DNA of 64,000 nucleotides, from contig JAGTTP010000002.1 of NCBI GenBank assembly GCA_018223365.1, positions 699,501 through 763,500 of the forward strand. The letters run 5' to 3'. The translations under genes were made by a program, and so were the position numbers. The notes under the pieces are model-generated. The model did no database searches, was not told the origin of the DNA, and saw nothing but the letters and a program-made list of their open reading frames with translations. Positions 35,219 through 43,536 of the stretch are shown one piece after another. Every line of letters begins with the position of its first letter. Positions within the stretch are counted from its first letter, which is position 1. This DNA is from Clostridiaceae bacterium Marseille-Q4145 (lineage in GTDB: Bacteria > Bacillota > Clostridia > Lachnospirales > Lachnospiraceae).

Positions 35219-36312
35219 GCTTTTCCTTCCAGAATGTCTGCGATCCGCTTACATGCAAAACCATCCCCGTAAGGATTGCTTGCGGTACTCATGGCTTTGT
35301 AAGCTTCCTCATTTTCCAGCAAAAGCTTGAAATTCTCATAGATCACCTGTTCATCGGTTCCCACCAGCTTCAATGTACCGGCCTTAATCCCTTCCGGACG
35401 CTCCGTGGTATCCCGCATAACCAGAACCGGCTTTCCAAGAGAAGGAGCCTCCTCCTGAATTCCACCGCTGTCCGTCAGAATCAGAAAGCTTCTGGACAGG
35501 AAATTATGGAAATCCAGTACATCCATCGGTTCAATAATGTGAATCCGCTCATCATCTCCCAGAATCTCCCGGGCCGTCTCACGGACTACCGGATTCATAT
35601 GAATGGGATAAATGGCCTTCACATCCGGATGCTCGTCGCATACCCGGCGGATGGCGCGGAACATATGCTTCATAGGCTCGCCTAAGTTTTCCCGGCGGTG
35701 TGCCGTAATCATAATAAGCCGGCTTCCCTTTGCCCACTCCAGTTCCGGATGGGTATAATCCGCACGAACCGTTGTCTTCAGCGCGTCAATAGCTGTATTT
35801 CCCGTCACATAGATGGTATCCGGGTTCTTACCTTCCTTCAGAAGATTCTGCTTCGACAGTTCTGTCGGTGCAAAATTATAGGCTGAGATGATACTGACCG
35901 CCTGTCTGTTAAATTCTTCCGGATAAGGAGAATAAATATTGTAGGTACGAAGTCCTGCCTCCACATGTCCTACCGGAATCTGCAGATAGAAGCAGGCCAG
36001 AGCCGTCACAAACGTAGTAGAAGTATCTCCATGTACCAGTACCACATCCGGATGCACTTCCTCCAGCACCTCTTTGATCCGGTTCAGAATATTGGTTGTC
36101 ACGTCAAATAAGGTCTGACGATCTTTCATGATAGAAAGGTCATAGTCCGGAACCACATCAAAGGCTTCCAGCACCTGATCCAACATCTGCCGGTGCTGTC
36201 CGGTAACGCAGACTACCGTCTCAATTTCTTTTCTGCTCTTCAGTTCATTGACCAGAGGGCACATTTTAATGGCCTCCGGGCGTGTGCCGAATACCAGCAT
36301 CACTTTTTTCAT
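35215..36312 (-). CDS. wecB: UDP-N-acetylglucosamine 2-epimerase (non-hydrolysing)
   Basis: 365 residues, GT-B-like fold. KKVMLVFGTRPEAIKMCPLV, GQHRQMLDQVL, VHGDTSTTFV, HVEAGLRTYN, TAHRRENLGEP and LTDSGGIQEEAPSLGKPVLVMRDTTERPE are all canonical MnaA/WecB motifs. It interconverts UDP-GlcNAc and UDP-ManNAc in the cytoplasm. The GTRPEAIK start is the MnaA form rather than the ARPQFIKA form of the WbpI group. It may therefore supply UDP-ManNAc to the WecC-type dehydrogenase in the other operon or to cell-wall polymers, not necessarily epimerise the 3-acylamido uronic acid made here. Confidence 0.93.
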   Translation of the reverse strand: MKKVMLVFGTRPEAIKMCPLVNELKSRKEIETVVCVTGQHRQMLDQVLEAFDVVPDYDLSIMKDRQTLFDVTTNILNRIKEVLEEVHPDVVLVHGDTSTTFVTALACFYLQIPVGHVEAGLRTYNIYSPYPEEFNRQAVSIISAYNFAPTELSKQNLLKEGKNPDTIYVTGNTAIDALKTTVRADYTHPELEWAKGSRLIMITAHRRENLGEPMKHMFRAIRRVCDEHPDVKAIYPIHMNPVVRETAREILGDDERIHIIEPMDVLDFHNFLSRSFLILTDSGGIQEEAPSLGKPVLVMRDTTERPEGIKAGTLKLVGTDEQVIYENFKLLLENEEAYKAMSTASNPYGDGFACKRIADILEGKA

Positions 36313-37403
36313 GACTGTACTTCCTCCAGTCTCCGGCGAATGCGCTCCGCCAGTTTCTCATTATTTTTCTCCACATGAACACGGGCGGTAAAATTCTTTA
36401 CTGCCTGCTGCCATTCGTCATACCGTTTCGCAATGGTCCGGATAGCCTGCTCATAATTATCCTCCGCAATGCCGATGCCATATTTTCCGCAGAAATCAGC
36501 AAGAGGCGGATTGGTGGAGGTCACCACCGGCTTTCCTTCAAAAAGGAATTCATAGATCTTGCCGCTGGCGCAGTATTTATTATTCAGGTCGTGCTGATGA
36601 TAGGTCACCATGCCCACCTGACTGTTTTCAATAAAATATTTCAAATGATCCTGATCCATCCGCGGGAAAATCTTCACATTGGTCAATCCCAGATGACGAA
36701 TGGTCTCCCGGATAATCAGCTCATCCTCCTCATCGCTTTCTCCAATGAGGAACAGTTCATAGTCGTCTCCCAGTCCCTTCATGGCCTGTACCATGCGGGA
36801 AGTGGTCCGGCTGACATCACAGCCTGCGGTGGAAATAATGCGGAACTTTTTCTCTTTAAAAAACTCTCCACATTCCTTTGTCACATGTGCTTTTGCCTCC
36901 GGGCTGCTGTATTCCAGTCTCCGGATATTTTCATAGTTCAATGGCACTTTCTTAAGGCCAAACATCTTTACCATGATTCTAGCACGGAAGGCATTGGCTG
37001 CAATGACCACATCGGAATGTCTGGTAAACATTTTTTCCACCAGACAGCCAATCTTTCCCGGGATACCGGACGCGCTGCGGATGCTGTAAAGCTCCCGGCA
37101 GTCCTGCACCACATATTCTGCACCACTAATTCTCTTTGCCAGATAGCCAGGAATGATTCCCTTTCGGTTGTCAATGAAAATCAAATCCAGTTTTCCCAGT
37201 TTCTTTGCCTGACGTCCGCAAAACCGGATAAAATCCATGTATCCATGGTCTTTGTAAACGATATGCTGCTTTTCCTGGGGCTGCTCATCTCCGTCACCAC
37301 GGGTAATATAGGTCACATCCCCCAGGTCTTTTGCCACTTTGATCAACTCCCGGACACGTCCGTCATACCGAAAATAATCATAGGATATCAATAATATTTT
37401 CAT
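36309..37403 (-). CDS. Glycosyltransferase family 4-like
   Basis: 364 residues, GT-B type. N-terminal MKILLISYDYFRYDGRVRELIKVA, then DCRELYSIRSASG; the donor domain has FRIISTAGCDVSRTTSRMVQAM, FPRMDQDHLKYFIENS and KIYEFLFEGKPVVTSTNPPLADF with the second conserved Glu. No membrane segments. It overlaps the aminotransferase and the epimerase genes by 4 bp each. Donor sugar unknown; the setting suggests one of the amino-sugars of this operon. Confidence 0.85.
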   Translation of the reverse strand: MKILLISYDYFRYDGRVRELIKVAKDLGDVTYITRGDGDEQPQEKQHIVYKDHGYMDFIRFCGRQAKKLGKLDLIFIDNRKGIIPGYLAKRISGAEYVVQDCRELYSIRSASGIPGKIGCLVEKMFTRHSDVVIAANAFRARIMVKMFGLKKVPLNYENIRRLEYSSPEAKAHVTKECGEFFKEKKFRIISTAGCDVSRTTSRMVQAMKGLGDDYELFLIGESDEEDELIIRETIRHLGLTNVKIFPRMDQDHLKYFIENSQVGMVTYHQHDLNNKYCASGKIYEFLFEGKPVVTSTNPPLADFCGKYGIGIAEDNYEQAIRTIAKRYDEWQQAVKNFTARVHVEKNNEKLAERIRRRLEEVQS

Positions 37404-38536
37404 GCCTTTGCTCCTGTTTTCTCACGAATCAACCGGATCACCTTCTGCTGATCTTCCTCTGTCAGATATGGAGATAATGGCAGCGCCAGTACCCGGCCGC
37501 AGATATCTTCCGATACTTTGAAGGTTTCTCCATAGAGTTCACATCCTGCAAAAGCGGTCTGCTGATGCATTCCCTTGGGATAATAAATCATGGATGGAAC
37601 ATCCTGTTCTTTTAAGTAAGCCTGCAGACTGTCCCTCTCTTCCTTATCCTTCAGAAGGATGCTGTACTGCGCCCAGCCGGACAAATATCCCTCCGGAATC
37701 TCCGGCACCTTCACGCAGTCTTTTAACTGCTCGGTATAGACAGCTGCCACCCGGTTCACATCCTCCAGTTCATATTCCTCAAATGCCTGCAGTTTTACCT
37801 GCAGAATCGCTGCCTGGATGGTATCCAGGCGGGAATTCATACCGATTCGTACATTATCATATTTTCCGGTACCTTTTCCGTGAATCCGATAAGATTTTAA
37901 GAGAGCTGCCCACTCGTCATTGTCCGTGAAGACCGCACCGCCGTCTCCATAGCATCCCAACGGCTTCGCCGGGAAGAAAGAGGTGGTGCTGATGTCACCG
38001 AAGCTTCCCACACGTCTGCCCTTACAGGCACCACCGAAGCCCTGGGCACCATCCTCCAGAATATACATTCCATACTGATCCGCGATCTTTTGAAGCCGGT
38101 CATAATCTGCCGGAAGTCCGAAGAGATCCACCACTACCATCACTTTCGGCGTTAATTTTCCTTCTGCAAGGACTGCTTTCACCGCCCGTTCCAGGCTGTC
38201 CGGGTCCATATTAAAGGTATCTTCCAGTACATCCACAAAGACTGGTGTCGCTCCTTCATAGGCAACGGTCTCTGCGGAAGAGAAAAAGGTAAAGTCCGGC
38301 ACGAAGACTGCATCCCCTTCCCCGATGCCCCAGGTCATGAGGGCCAGGGTCAACGCATCCGTTCCATTGCCGCAGGTAATGCAATGTTTCACTCCCACAT
38401 ATGCGGCCAGCTTTTCCTCCAGCTCTGCCACCTGGGAGCCGCTGATATAATTTGACGCCTCCAACACTTTGCTGATGGCCTCGTCCATAGGCTTTTTCAA
38501 TACCTGATACTGTTTCTTCAGATCGCGAAACTGCAT
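37400..38536 (-). CDS. WbpE/WlbC-type UDP-3-keto-uronic-acid aminotransferase
   Basis: The start at 38536 (MQFRDLKKQYQ) follows AAAGGAGAGG and lies one base after the acp stop; 378 residues. It is a fold-I PLP enzyme with Asp162 in EDGAQGFG and Lys191 in SFFPAKPLGCYGDGGAVFT; together with RIGMNSRLDTIQAAIL these are the motifs of WbpE. WbpE aminates C3 of UDP-2-acetamido-3-keto-glucuronate, using Glu. The WbpA- and WbpB-like genes needed to make that ketone are in the same operon (43537-44850, 42461-43534). A general DegT assignment is certain; the C3 substrate is inferred from motifs plus neighbours. Confidence 0.88.
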   Translation of the reverse strand: MQFRDLKKQYQVLKKPMDEAISKVLEASNYISGSQVAELEEKLAAYVGVKHCITCGNGTDALTLALMTWGIGEGDAVFVPDFTFFSSAETVAYEGATPVFVDVLEDTFNMDPDSLERAVKAVLAEGKLTPKVMVVVDLFGLPADYDRLQKIADQYGMYILEDGAQGFGGACKGRRVGSFGDISTTSFFPAKPLGCYGDGGAVFTDNDEWAALLKSYRIHGKGTGKYDNVRIGMNSRLDTIQAAILQVKLQAFEEYELEDVNRVAAVYTEQLKDCVKVPEIPEGYLSGWAQYSILLKDKEERDSLQAYLKEQDVPSMIYYPKGMHQQTAFAGCELYGETFKVSEDICGRVLALPLSPYLTEEDQQKVIRLIREKTGAKA

Positions 38537-38537
38537 G

Positions 38538-38768
38538 TTAATCCTCTCCTTTGATCCGCTGCAGCAGATTCCAGATTCCCTCTGCTGAGTTAAAATTCTC
38601 CGGTACAATTTCTTCTGCCGGGATCTCCACCTCAAACTGATCCTCCAGCTCTGCGATCAGGGTGATCACATCAAAGGACTCCAGAAGACCGTCATCAATC
38701 AGCTCTTTTTCTGTTTCAAAATCAATTTCCGGCTTTAAAGAAGCCAGTAACTCCATTAATTCTTCCAT
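38538..38768 (-). CDS. Stand-alone acyl (aminoacyl) carrier protein
   Basis: 76 residues from ATG 38768 (GGAGAG 9 bp upstream; a TTG start would place the ribosome site inside the gene). The phosphopantetheine Ser31 is in DGLLESFDVITLIAELEDQF, followed by IPAEEIVPENFNSAEGIWNLLQRI, the usual four-helix ACP pattern, acidic throughout. It lies between the decarboxylase and the aminotransferase and near the adenylating ligase, so it should carry the acyl group they make. It is not the fatty-acid AcpP, whose motif is DSLD within a different context. The gene has a possible promoter of its own. Confidence 0.9.
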   Translation of the reverse strand: MEELMELLASLKPEIDFETEKELIDDGLLESFDVITLIAELEDQFEVEIPAEEIVPENFNSAEGIWNLLQRIKGED

Positions 38769-38811
38769 TGCTTTTCTCTCCAAAAAATAGTTCTGTCGCC
38801 AGATTCAAGTT

Positions 38812-38840
38812 ATTGTAACACGAACCCCGATACATGGCAA
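38812..38840 (-). promoter_or_regulatory. Possible internal promoter before the carrier-protein gene
   Basis: Minus strand TTGCCA (38840..38835), 17 bp, TACAAT (38817..38812), in the 75-bp gap between the decarboxylase stop and the acp ATG, the widest gap within the long operon after that at its head. Confidence 0.4.
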
Positions 38841-38843
38841 TCT

Positions 38844-40013
38844 TTACCTTTCCATATTCAGAGTCCAGGTTTCCAGCTGGTCGCGTACCAGCTCTGCCCC
38901 CTTCTCTTCGCTGTATAAATAAATGGCCGGCATTTTTCTGCTTAAAAACAGATAAATACCTTCTGTCACGGAATAGGCTCCGATATTGTGGAACACCAGA
39001 TAGTCTCCCACTCTGGCATCCTTTAACACCAATTTTTTCAACAAAATATCTGACACGGTACAAAGAGAGCCATAGACGGTCCACTCCGTCTCCTTCTCCT
39101 CCAGCTCGTGCTGCGGGAAATAAGAAAGGATCGGTGTCTTCATGGCCATATTCTGTCCGTAATAATTCACATGGTTGATACCGCCGTCCACGATGCACAC
39201 ATTCACCGCATCATTGATTTTCTGATCCATAATCTTCGTCAGATAATAACCGCAGGAGGCGGTCAGGAACCTGCCCATCTCGAAAATCACTTCATAGGGG
39301 CGCTCTTCCTTAAAAATCTCCGTAAACGCATCCAGAAGTTTTTCGTCTTCCTCAAAGTCGTCTTTCGTAAAATACGGAACACCCAGTCCCGGACCGAACT
39401 CCAGCTCCTGGCTTACAAAGCCTTCTTTCTCTTCCAGCTTCTGAATGAAGTCCTCAATATATGCCACTTCTCCGGCAATTTTTTTGATCTGCTTTTTCTG
39501 GGTTCCGGTAAAATACTGAAGACCCCGGATAGTAAGATGGGAATATTCACCTCTCTTCTGAATAAGCTCTGTCACATCCGCTTCGCTCATACCGAACTGA
39601 TTGCCGCTGGTCACCCGAAGGAGAATCTGGACTTGTTTGTCCAGTTCCTCTGCACAGCGGTTCACCAGATAAAACTGCTGCTGCGACTCTGCTGTAAAAT
39701 GCTGCACTCCCTGTTCCATCGCATAACAGACATCTTCATATTCTTTATTTACACCGGAGAGTACAATTTTCTCCATTTTCACGCCATTTTTCACGCAGAT
39801 ATGAAATTCTCCAGGAGAGCACACTTCATAACGCTCCACTTCCTCGTCCATGGCCTGCAGAAGAAATGGATTTGCTTTAATGGCAAAACAGAGCTTTGCC
39901 GGCTTTACCTTCTCCGCCACATGGGCTGCCCGCGCCTTCAAAATATCCGTATCAAATACAAAGGACGGTGTCTTCAGTGACACAGCTAAGTTTTCCAGTT
40001 GTCTCTCGTCCAT
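38844..40013 (-). CDS. Fold-III PLP-dependent decarboxylase (LysA/Orn-decarboxylase family, BtrK-like context)
   Basis: The start at 40013 (MDERQLENLAVSLKTPSFV) follows AGGAAAGG and is one base after the ligase stop; 389 residues. The alanine-racemase-like barrel carries the PLP Lys46 in FAIKANPF, the glycine loop EFGPGLGVPY (about 205), and the C-terminal domain has GSLCTVSD (Cys318, Asp322), which contacts the substrate in diaminopimelate and ornithine decarboxylases, and GAYSVTEG. The family removes the alpha-carboxylate of amino acids. Beside an ACP and a ligase the closest known parallel is BtrK, which decarboxylates glutamyl-ACP in butirosin synthesis. Free amino acid versus ACP-bound substrate cannot be decided here. 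Confidence 0.86.
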   Translation of the reverse strand: MDERQLENLAVSLKTPSFVFDTDILKARAAHVAEKVKPAKLCFAIKANPFLLQAMDEEVERYEVCSPGEFHICVKNGVKMEKIVLSGVNKEYEDVCYAMEQGVQHFTAESQQQFYLVNRCAEELDKQVQILLRVTSGNQFGMSEADVTELIQKRGEYSHLTIRGLQYFTGTQKKQIKKIAGEVAYIEDFIQKLEEKEGFVSQELEFGPGLGVPYFTKDDFEEDEKLLDAFTEIFKEERPYEVIFEMGRFLTASCGYYLTKIMDQKINDAVNVCIVDGGINHVNYYGQNMAMKTPILSYFPQHELEEKETEWTVYGSLCTVSDILLKKLVLKDARVGDYLVFHNIGAYSVTEGIYLFLSRKMPAIYLYSEEKGAELVRDQLETWTLNMER

Positions 40014-40014
40014 A

Positions 40015-41541
40015 TTATTTCCTTTCCTCATAAGAAGCCATCAATGCTTTCCTGTCAATCTTTCCATTCTTGGTCAGGGGCATGGCATCCACCTTCTGAA
40101 ATACATTGGGGATCATAAACCGGGGCAGCTTCTCTCCCATGCCCTGGATGATCGCCTTGGATTCCAGCTCTCCCACATAAAATGCAATGATTTTTGTATT
40201 CGGTTCATCATAGATGCAGCAGACTCTGGAAATCCCCTCCAGTGCCTGGCAGGCTGCCTCCACTTCTCCCAATTCAATCCGGTGTCCCATATGTTTGATC
40301 TGGAAATCCTTCCGGGTAGCATAGTAGAGTTCCCCGTCTTCTCCGTATCGTCCCAGATCTCCGGTCCGGTACATGGGCTCCAGATACCGGCGGTTCAGCG
40401 GATTCTGCACAAAGACCTCCGCCGTCTTCTCCGGATTGGCATAATAGCCAAGGGCCAGTGCCGTACCCGTCACACAGATTTCTCCCAGCACACCCGGATT
40501 TTCTGCTGTCACCAGATGGTCTTCCTCATCCAGCAGGAATACCCGCTCATTCGGGAATGCAATTCCGATGGGAATCTGCTCTTCCTCCGTAAAATCCTTT
40601 TTAATCTCATAATAAGTACAGTTACAGGTAATCTCCGTCGGTCCATAGAGGTTCACATACCGGGCCTCCGGCAGATAGCTTCTCCAGTAATTCAGATGCT
40701 TCACCGGCATCACCTCGCCGCTGAACATGACTCTTCGAATGCTTCCCGGCACCTTATAACGAAATCCTTTTAACATGGAAATGATACACAGAGCCGATAC
40801 TGCCCAGGTAAGGCTCGTCACTTTTCGGTCATCAAGGAAATCAATCAGTTTCTTTGGTACTGAGAAAAATTTCTTTGGAATCACTTCCATCGTGGCGCCG
40901 CATTTGAGCGTCGGGTAGAGATCCTTCACTGACACATCAAAGTCAAAGGGTGCCTGATTGGCAATGACATCCTCGGAAGTAAATCCGAAGATCTCCGTAA
41001 AATGTTCCGTAAAATCAATGACGGAGCGATGGGATACCACCACGCCTTTGGGCACTCCGGTGGATCCGGAGGTAAACATGGCATACAGAGGATCTGTATC
41101 ACAGGCTCCTTTCCTGCGGGCTTCCAGAAGTGACTGGTTCACTTCCGTCTGTACCAGATCTTCTGCCAGCAGGATCTTTCCCTGAAATCCCAGTCCTTCT
41201 GCTTTTTCTTTTAATTTTTCCGTGGTCACCAGCACCTGCGCATCCAGTGTCTCCAGAATGAGCCGTACCCGCTCCACCGGAAGCTCCGGTTCCACTAACG
41301 TATAAAAGCAGCCTGCACAGACTGCTCCCATAAACACATTCAACGTCCACGCTTCCTTCTCCATAAACACCGGCACTGATGCATTGGGGGAAAGTTCCGC
41401 CGCCAGGGCACTTCCCATCCTTCTGGCATTCTCCTGGACCTGTGCAAAGGTAAAGCTGTGCTCCAGATCTTCAAATGCCGCTTTCTCCGGGCAGGAAGCC
41501 GCACTGGCTTCCAGATAATTCAAAATATTCTGAATCTGCAT
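40015..41541 (-). CDS. DltA-like amino-acid adenylating enzyme (carrier-protein ligase)
   Basis: 508 residues of the ANL superfamily with all A-domain core motifs: MFTSGSTGVPKGVVVSH (A3), NLYGPTEITC (A5), YRTGDLGRYGEDG (A7), KHMGHRIELGEVE (A8) and LTKNGKIDRKAL (A10). APFDFDVSVKDLYPTL has the Asp that holds the substrate alpha-amino group in NRPS A-domains and DltA, so an amino acid is the expected substrate. There is no condensation or carrier domain; the free ACP at 38538-38768 should receive the aminoacyl group as a phosphopantetheine thioester. The amino acid is not predictable by eye. No dltB/dltD genes are present, which argues against teichoic-acid D-alanylation. Confidence 0.88.
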   Translation of the reverse strand: MQIQNILNYLEASAASCPEKAAFEDLEHSFTFAQVQENARRMGSALAAELSPNASVPVFMEKEAWTLNVFMGAVCAGCFYTLVEPELPVERVRLILETLDAQVLVTTEKLKEKAEGLGFQGKILLAEDLVQTEVNQSLLEARRKGACDTDPLYAMFTSGSTGVPKGVVVSHRSVIDFTEHFTEIFGFTSEDVIANQAPFDFDVSVKDLYPTLKCGATMEVIPKKFFSVPKKLIDFLDDRKVTSLTWAVSALCIISMLKGFRYKVPGSIRRVMFSGEVMPVKHLNYWRSYLPEARYVNLYGPTEITCNCTYYEIKKDFTEEEQIPIGIAFPNERVFLLDEEDHLVTAENPGVLGEICVTGTALALGYYANPEKTAEVFVQNPLNRRYLEPMYRTGDLGRYGEDGELYYATRKDFQIKHMGHRIELGEVEAACQALEGISRVCCIYDEPNTKIIAFYVGELESKAIIQGMGEKLPRFMIPNVFQKVDAMPLTKNGKIDRKALMASYEERK

Positions 41542-41555
41542 GGAATTGAACCTCT

Positions 41556-42461
41556 CTATTTCTTCTTGAATTCCGGTACTTTCCGCGCCGGATTTCCAAA
41601 CTGTTTCTCGCCTTCCGGTACATCCTTAATCGCCACCGCACCGATTCCCAGATAGGCATGGTCGCCTACACTGATCCGGTTGGTAGTCACGGACATGGGC
41701 GCCACATAGGTATGATTTCCTATCTGACAATGACCGGAAATACTGGATTTTCCGCTGATCAGCGTCTCCTCACCGATCCGGCAGTTATGACCCACATCTC
41801 CTACCAGTCCGATCATGGAACCTTTTCCAAGAATGGTCGCTCTGGTATCTCCAGCTGCCAGAACAGCCCCTGCCAGCAACAGGCAGCCATCCTCAATGAT
41901 GGTTCCTGCCAGATGGGGAAGGGTCCGGCATGCACCGGATTCCGGACGGTAAATATCTGCATCCTCCACACCGATCATACAGTGTTCCTTAATCTGAACA
42001 TCATTTCCGATCCGCACATGGTCTTTAATGATCGTTCCTGCACCGATCTCGCAGTTATCTCCAATGACTACATCCCTGCCGATGACACAGAAGGGAGCAA
42101 TGCTCACATTTTTTCCCAGCTTCGCATCTGCACTGACGTAGCTTCCATTTTTCATAAACAGATCTTCACCCGGCATCATGCGCTCCATCCGGAGCAGCAG
42201 CTCACCGTACAGATTTTTCGGCATGCTGCTTTTTAACTGCACTGATGAAGCATCCAGGGAAAGCGCTGTCTCTTCCCTGGTGATAAAGATGCTTTCTTTT
42301 ACCTCGCTGCAGGTTTCCGAGATGCTGTTCTTCACAAAAATCACGCTGTGATCTTCCGGCGCTTCCGGATCTGAGACACCCCAGATGGTAAAGTCTGCCG
42401 TCTCTGCCGGAAACCGATCCTGTAATAATGCTTTTGCACTGATTTCACATACTTTCAGCAT
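41556..42461 (-). CDS. LpxD-like left-handed beta-helix N-acyltransferase
   Basis: 301 residues. An N-terminal alpha/beta domain (1-110) precedes about ten coils of hexapeptide repeats (about 112-290): LGKNVSIAPFCVIGRDVVIG, IGNDVQIKEHCMIG and others. His225 in VGHNCRIGE matches the catalytic His of LpxD, which transfers acyl groups from acyl-ACP to an amino-sugar nucleotide. The short WbpD/WlbB acetyltransferases that normally complete this pathway are about 190 residues and use acetyl-CoA. I infer that this enzyme takes its acyl group from the neighbouring ACP and acylates the 3-amine. It is adjacent to the ligase and overlaps the WbpB-like gene by one base. Confidence 0.85.
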   Translation of the reverse strand: MLKVCEISAKALLQDRFPAETADFTIWGVSDPEAPEDHSVIFVKNSISETCSEVKESIFITREETALSLDASSVQLKSSMPKNLYGELLLRMERMMPGEDLFMKNGSYVSADAKLGKNVSIAPFCVIGRDVVIGDNCEIGAGTIIKDHVRIGNDVQIKEHCMIGVEDADIYRPESGACRTLPHLAGTIIEDGCLLLAGAVLAAGDTRATILGKGSMIGLVGDVGHNCRIGEETLISGKSSISGHCQIGNHTYVAPMSVTTNRISVGDHAYLGIGAVAIKDVPEGEKQFGNPARKVPEFKKK

Positions 42462-43534
42462 TAGAATTCCCCTGTCATATCCGTACTCTTAAAATTCTTC
42501 AACGGCAGCTTCACCGGCATGCCGTCTTTCTGGCTCTTATAGATAGCCAGTACCATCTCCAGTGCATTTCTGCCTGCGACTGCATCCACATAAGGCTTTC
42601 TGTCCTTCTGAATGGCATCAATCATATCTGCGTAGAGGCTGGTATGTCCATTGCCGTACACATTGCTGGTGGCTTCCTCAAGATGCTTGTTCGCACTATC
42701 CATTTCTGTCTCATCTGCAAAATCCCACACATCAATGTTGTTGGTGGACTTTCCGCCGATTTTCACCGTACCGGTCTCACCAAAGATATATAATGTCTCC
42801 TCCAGATTCTGGGGATAGACATTGGTGGTTCCTTCAATGGTAGCAATGGCACCATTCTTGAATTTGACCACTGCCATGCCCACATCCTCCGCTTCCAGAT
42901 AATGATGGAACTGCTGTCTGGTGGAACCATAGACTTCCTCCACCTCATCGCCAAACATCCAGCGCAGGAGATCAATCCCGTGAATGCACTGATTCATGAG
43001 GGCGCCGCCGTCAGATGCCCATTTGCCTCTCCACGGAGCCTGATCATAGTAATTCTGGTTCCGGTTCCAGCGCACGTGAATCGCACCGTGGGAAAGCTTT
43101 CCGAAACGTCCTGCTTCCAGGGCTTTTCTTGCTTCCTGCACCGCAATATTGAAACGGTTCTGATGGCAGGCAGCCACTTTCACATGTTTCTCTTCGGAAC
43201 GGCGGACAATCTCATCCGCATCCTCCATGCTCATGGCAATGGGTTTCTCAATGATGCAGTTTACACCATGGTCAATACAGTACAGAGCAATCTCTGCGTG
43301 GATGCCGCTCTCGGTGGCAATCCCCACCAGCTCCGGCTCTACTTCCTCAATCATTTTTTTATAGTCTGTATATCTGGCAATGGAACTGTCTTTTTCCAGT
43401 CCATGTTTTGCCAGCAGTGCTTCCATCTGCTCCGGAACCACATCGCATACCGCTGCAAATTCCAGCTTGTTGTTCACAACCGCCTTCACATGATTCGTTG
43501 CAATACGGCCGCATCCGATCAGTGCATATTTCAT
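42461..43534 (-). CDS. WbpB/WlbA-type UDP-GlcNAcA 3-dehydrogenase (Gfo/Idh/MocA)
   Basis: 357 residues. The Rossmann motif is ALIGCGRIATNHVKAV (3-18), the EKPIA motif is present (about 96), and CHQNRFNIAVQ, QAPWRGKWASDGGALMNQCIHGIDLLRWMFGD match WlbA/WbpB enzymes. Those oxidise C3 of UDP-2-acetamido-2-deoxyglucuronate, with NAD+ regenerated by 2-oxoglutarate. The gene stands between a 6-dehydrogenase (upstream, 2-bp gap) and the LpxD-like acyltransferase, and the aminotransferase of the next step is in the same operon. Other Gfo/Idh substrates are possible, but the set of genes fits one pathway. Confidence 0.87.
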   Translation of the reverse strand: MKYALIGCGRIATNHVKAVVNNKLEFAAVCDVVPEQMEALLAKHGLEKDSSIARYTDYKKMIEEVEPELVGIATESGIHAEIALYCIDHGVNCIIEKPIAMSMEDADEIVRRSEEKHVKVAACHQNRFNIAVQEARKALEAGRFGKLSHGAIHVRWNRNQNYYDQAPWRGKWASDGGALMNQCIHGIDLLRWMFGDEVEEVYGSTRQQFHHYLEAEDVGMAVVKFKNGAIATIEGTTNVYPQNLEETLYIFGETGTVKIGGKSTNNIDVWDFADETEMDSANKHLEEATSNVYGNGHTSLYADMIDAIQKDRKPYVDAVAGRNALEMVLAIYKSQKDGMPVKLPLKNFKSTDMTGEF

Positions 43535-43536
43535 TT

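Noticed and set aside
35215..36312. WbpI/WlbD-type epimerase completing the 3-acylamido-mannuronate pathway
   Set aside because: The position fits, but the N-terminal GTRPEAIK motif and other motifs are those of canonical MnaA/WecB, so I do not assign it to that step.
40015..41541. DltA for D-alanylation of teichoic acid
   Set aside because: Motifs are DltA-like, but no DltB or DltD is present and the neighbours are sugar-nucleotide and decarboxylase genes.
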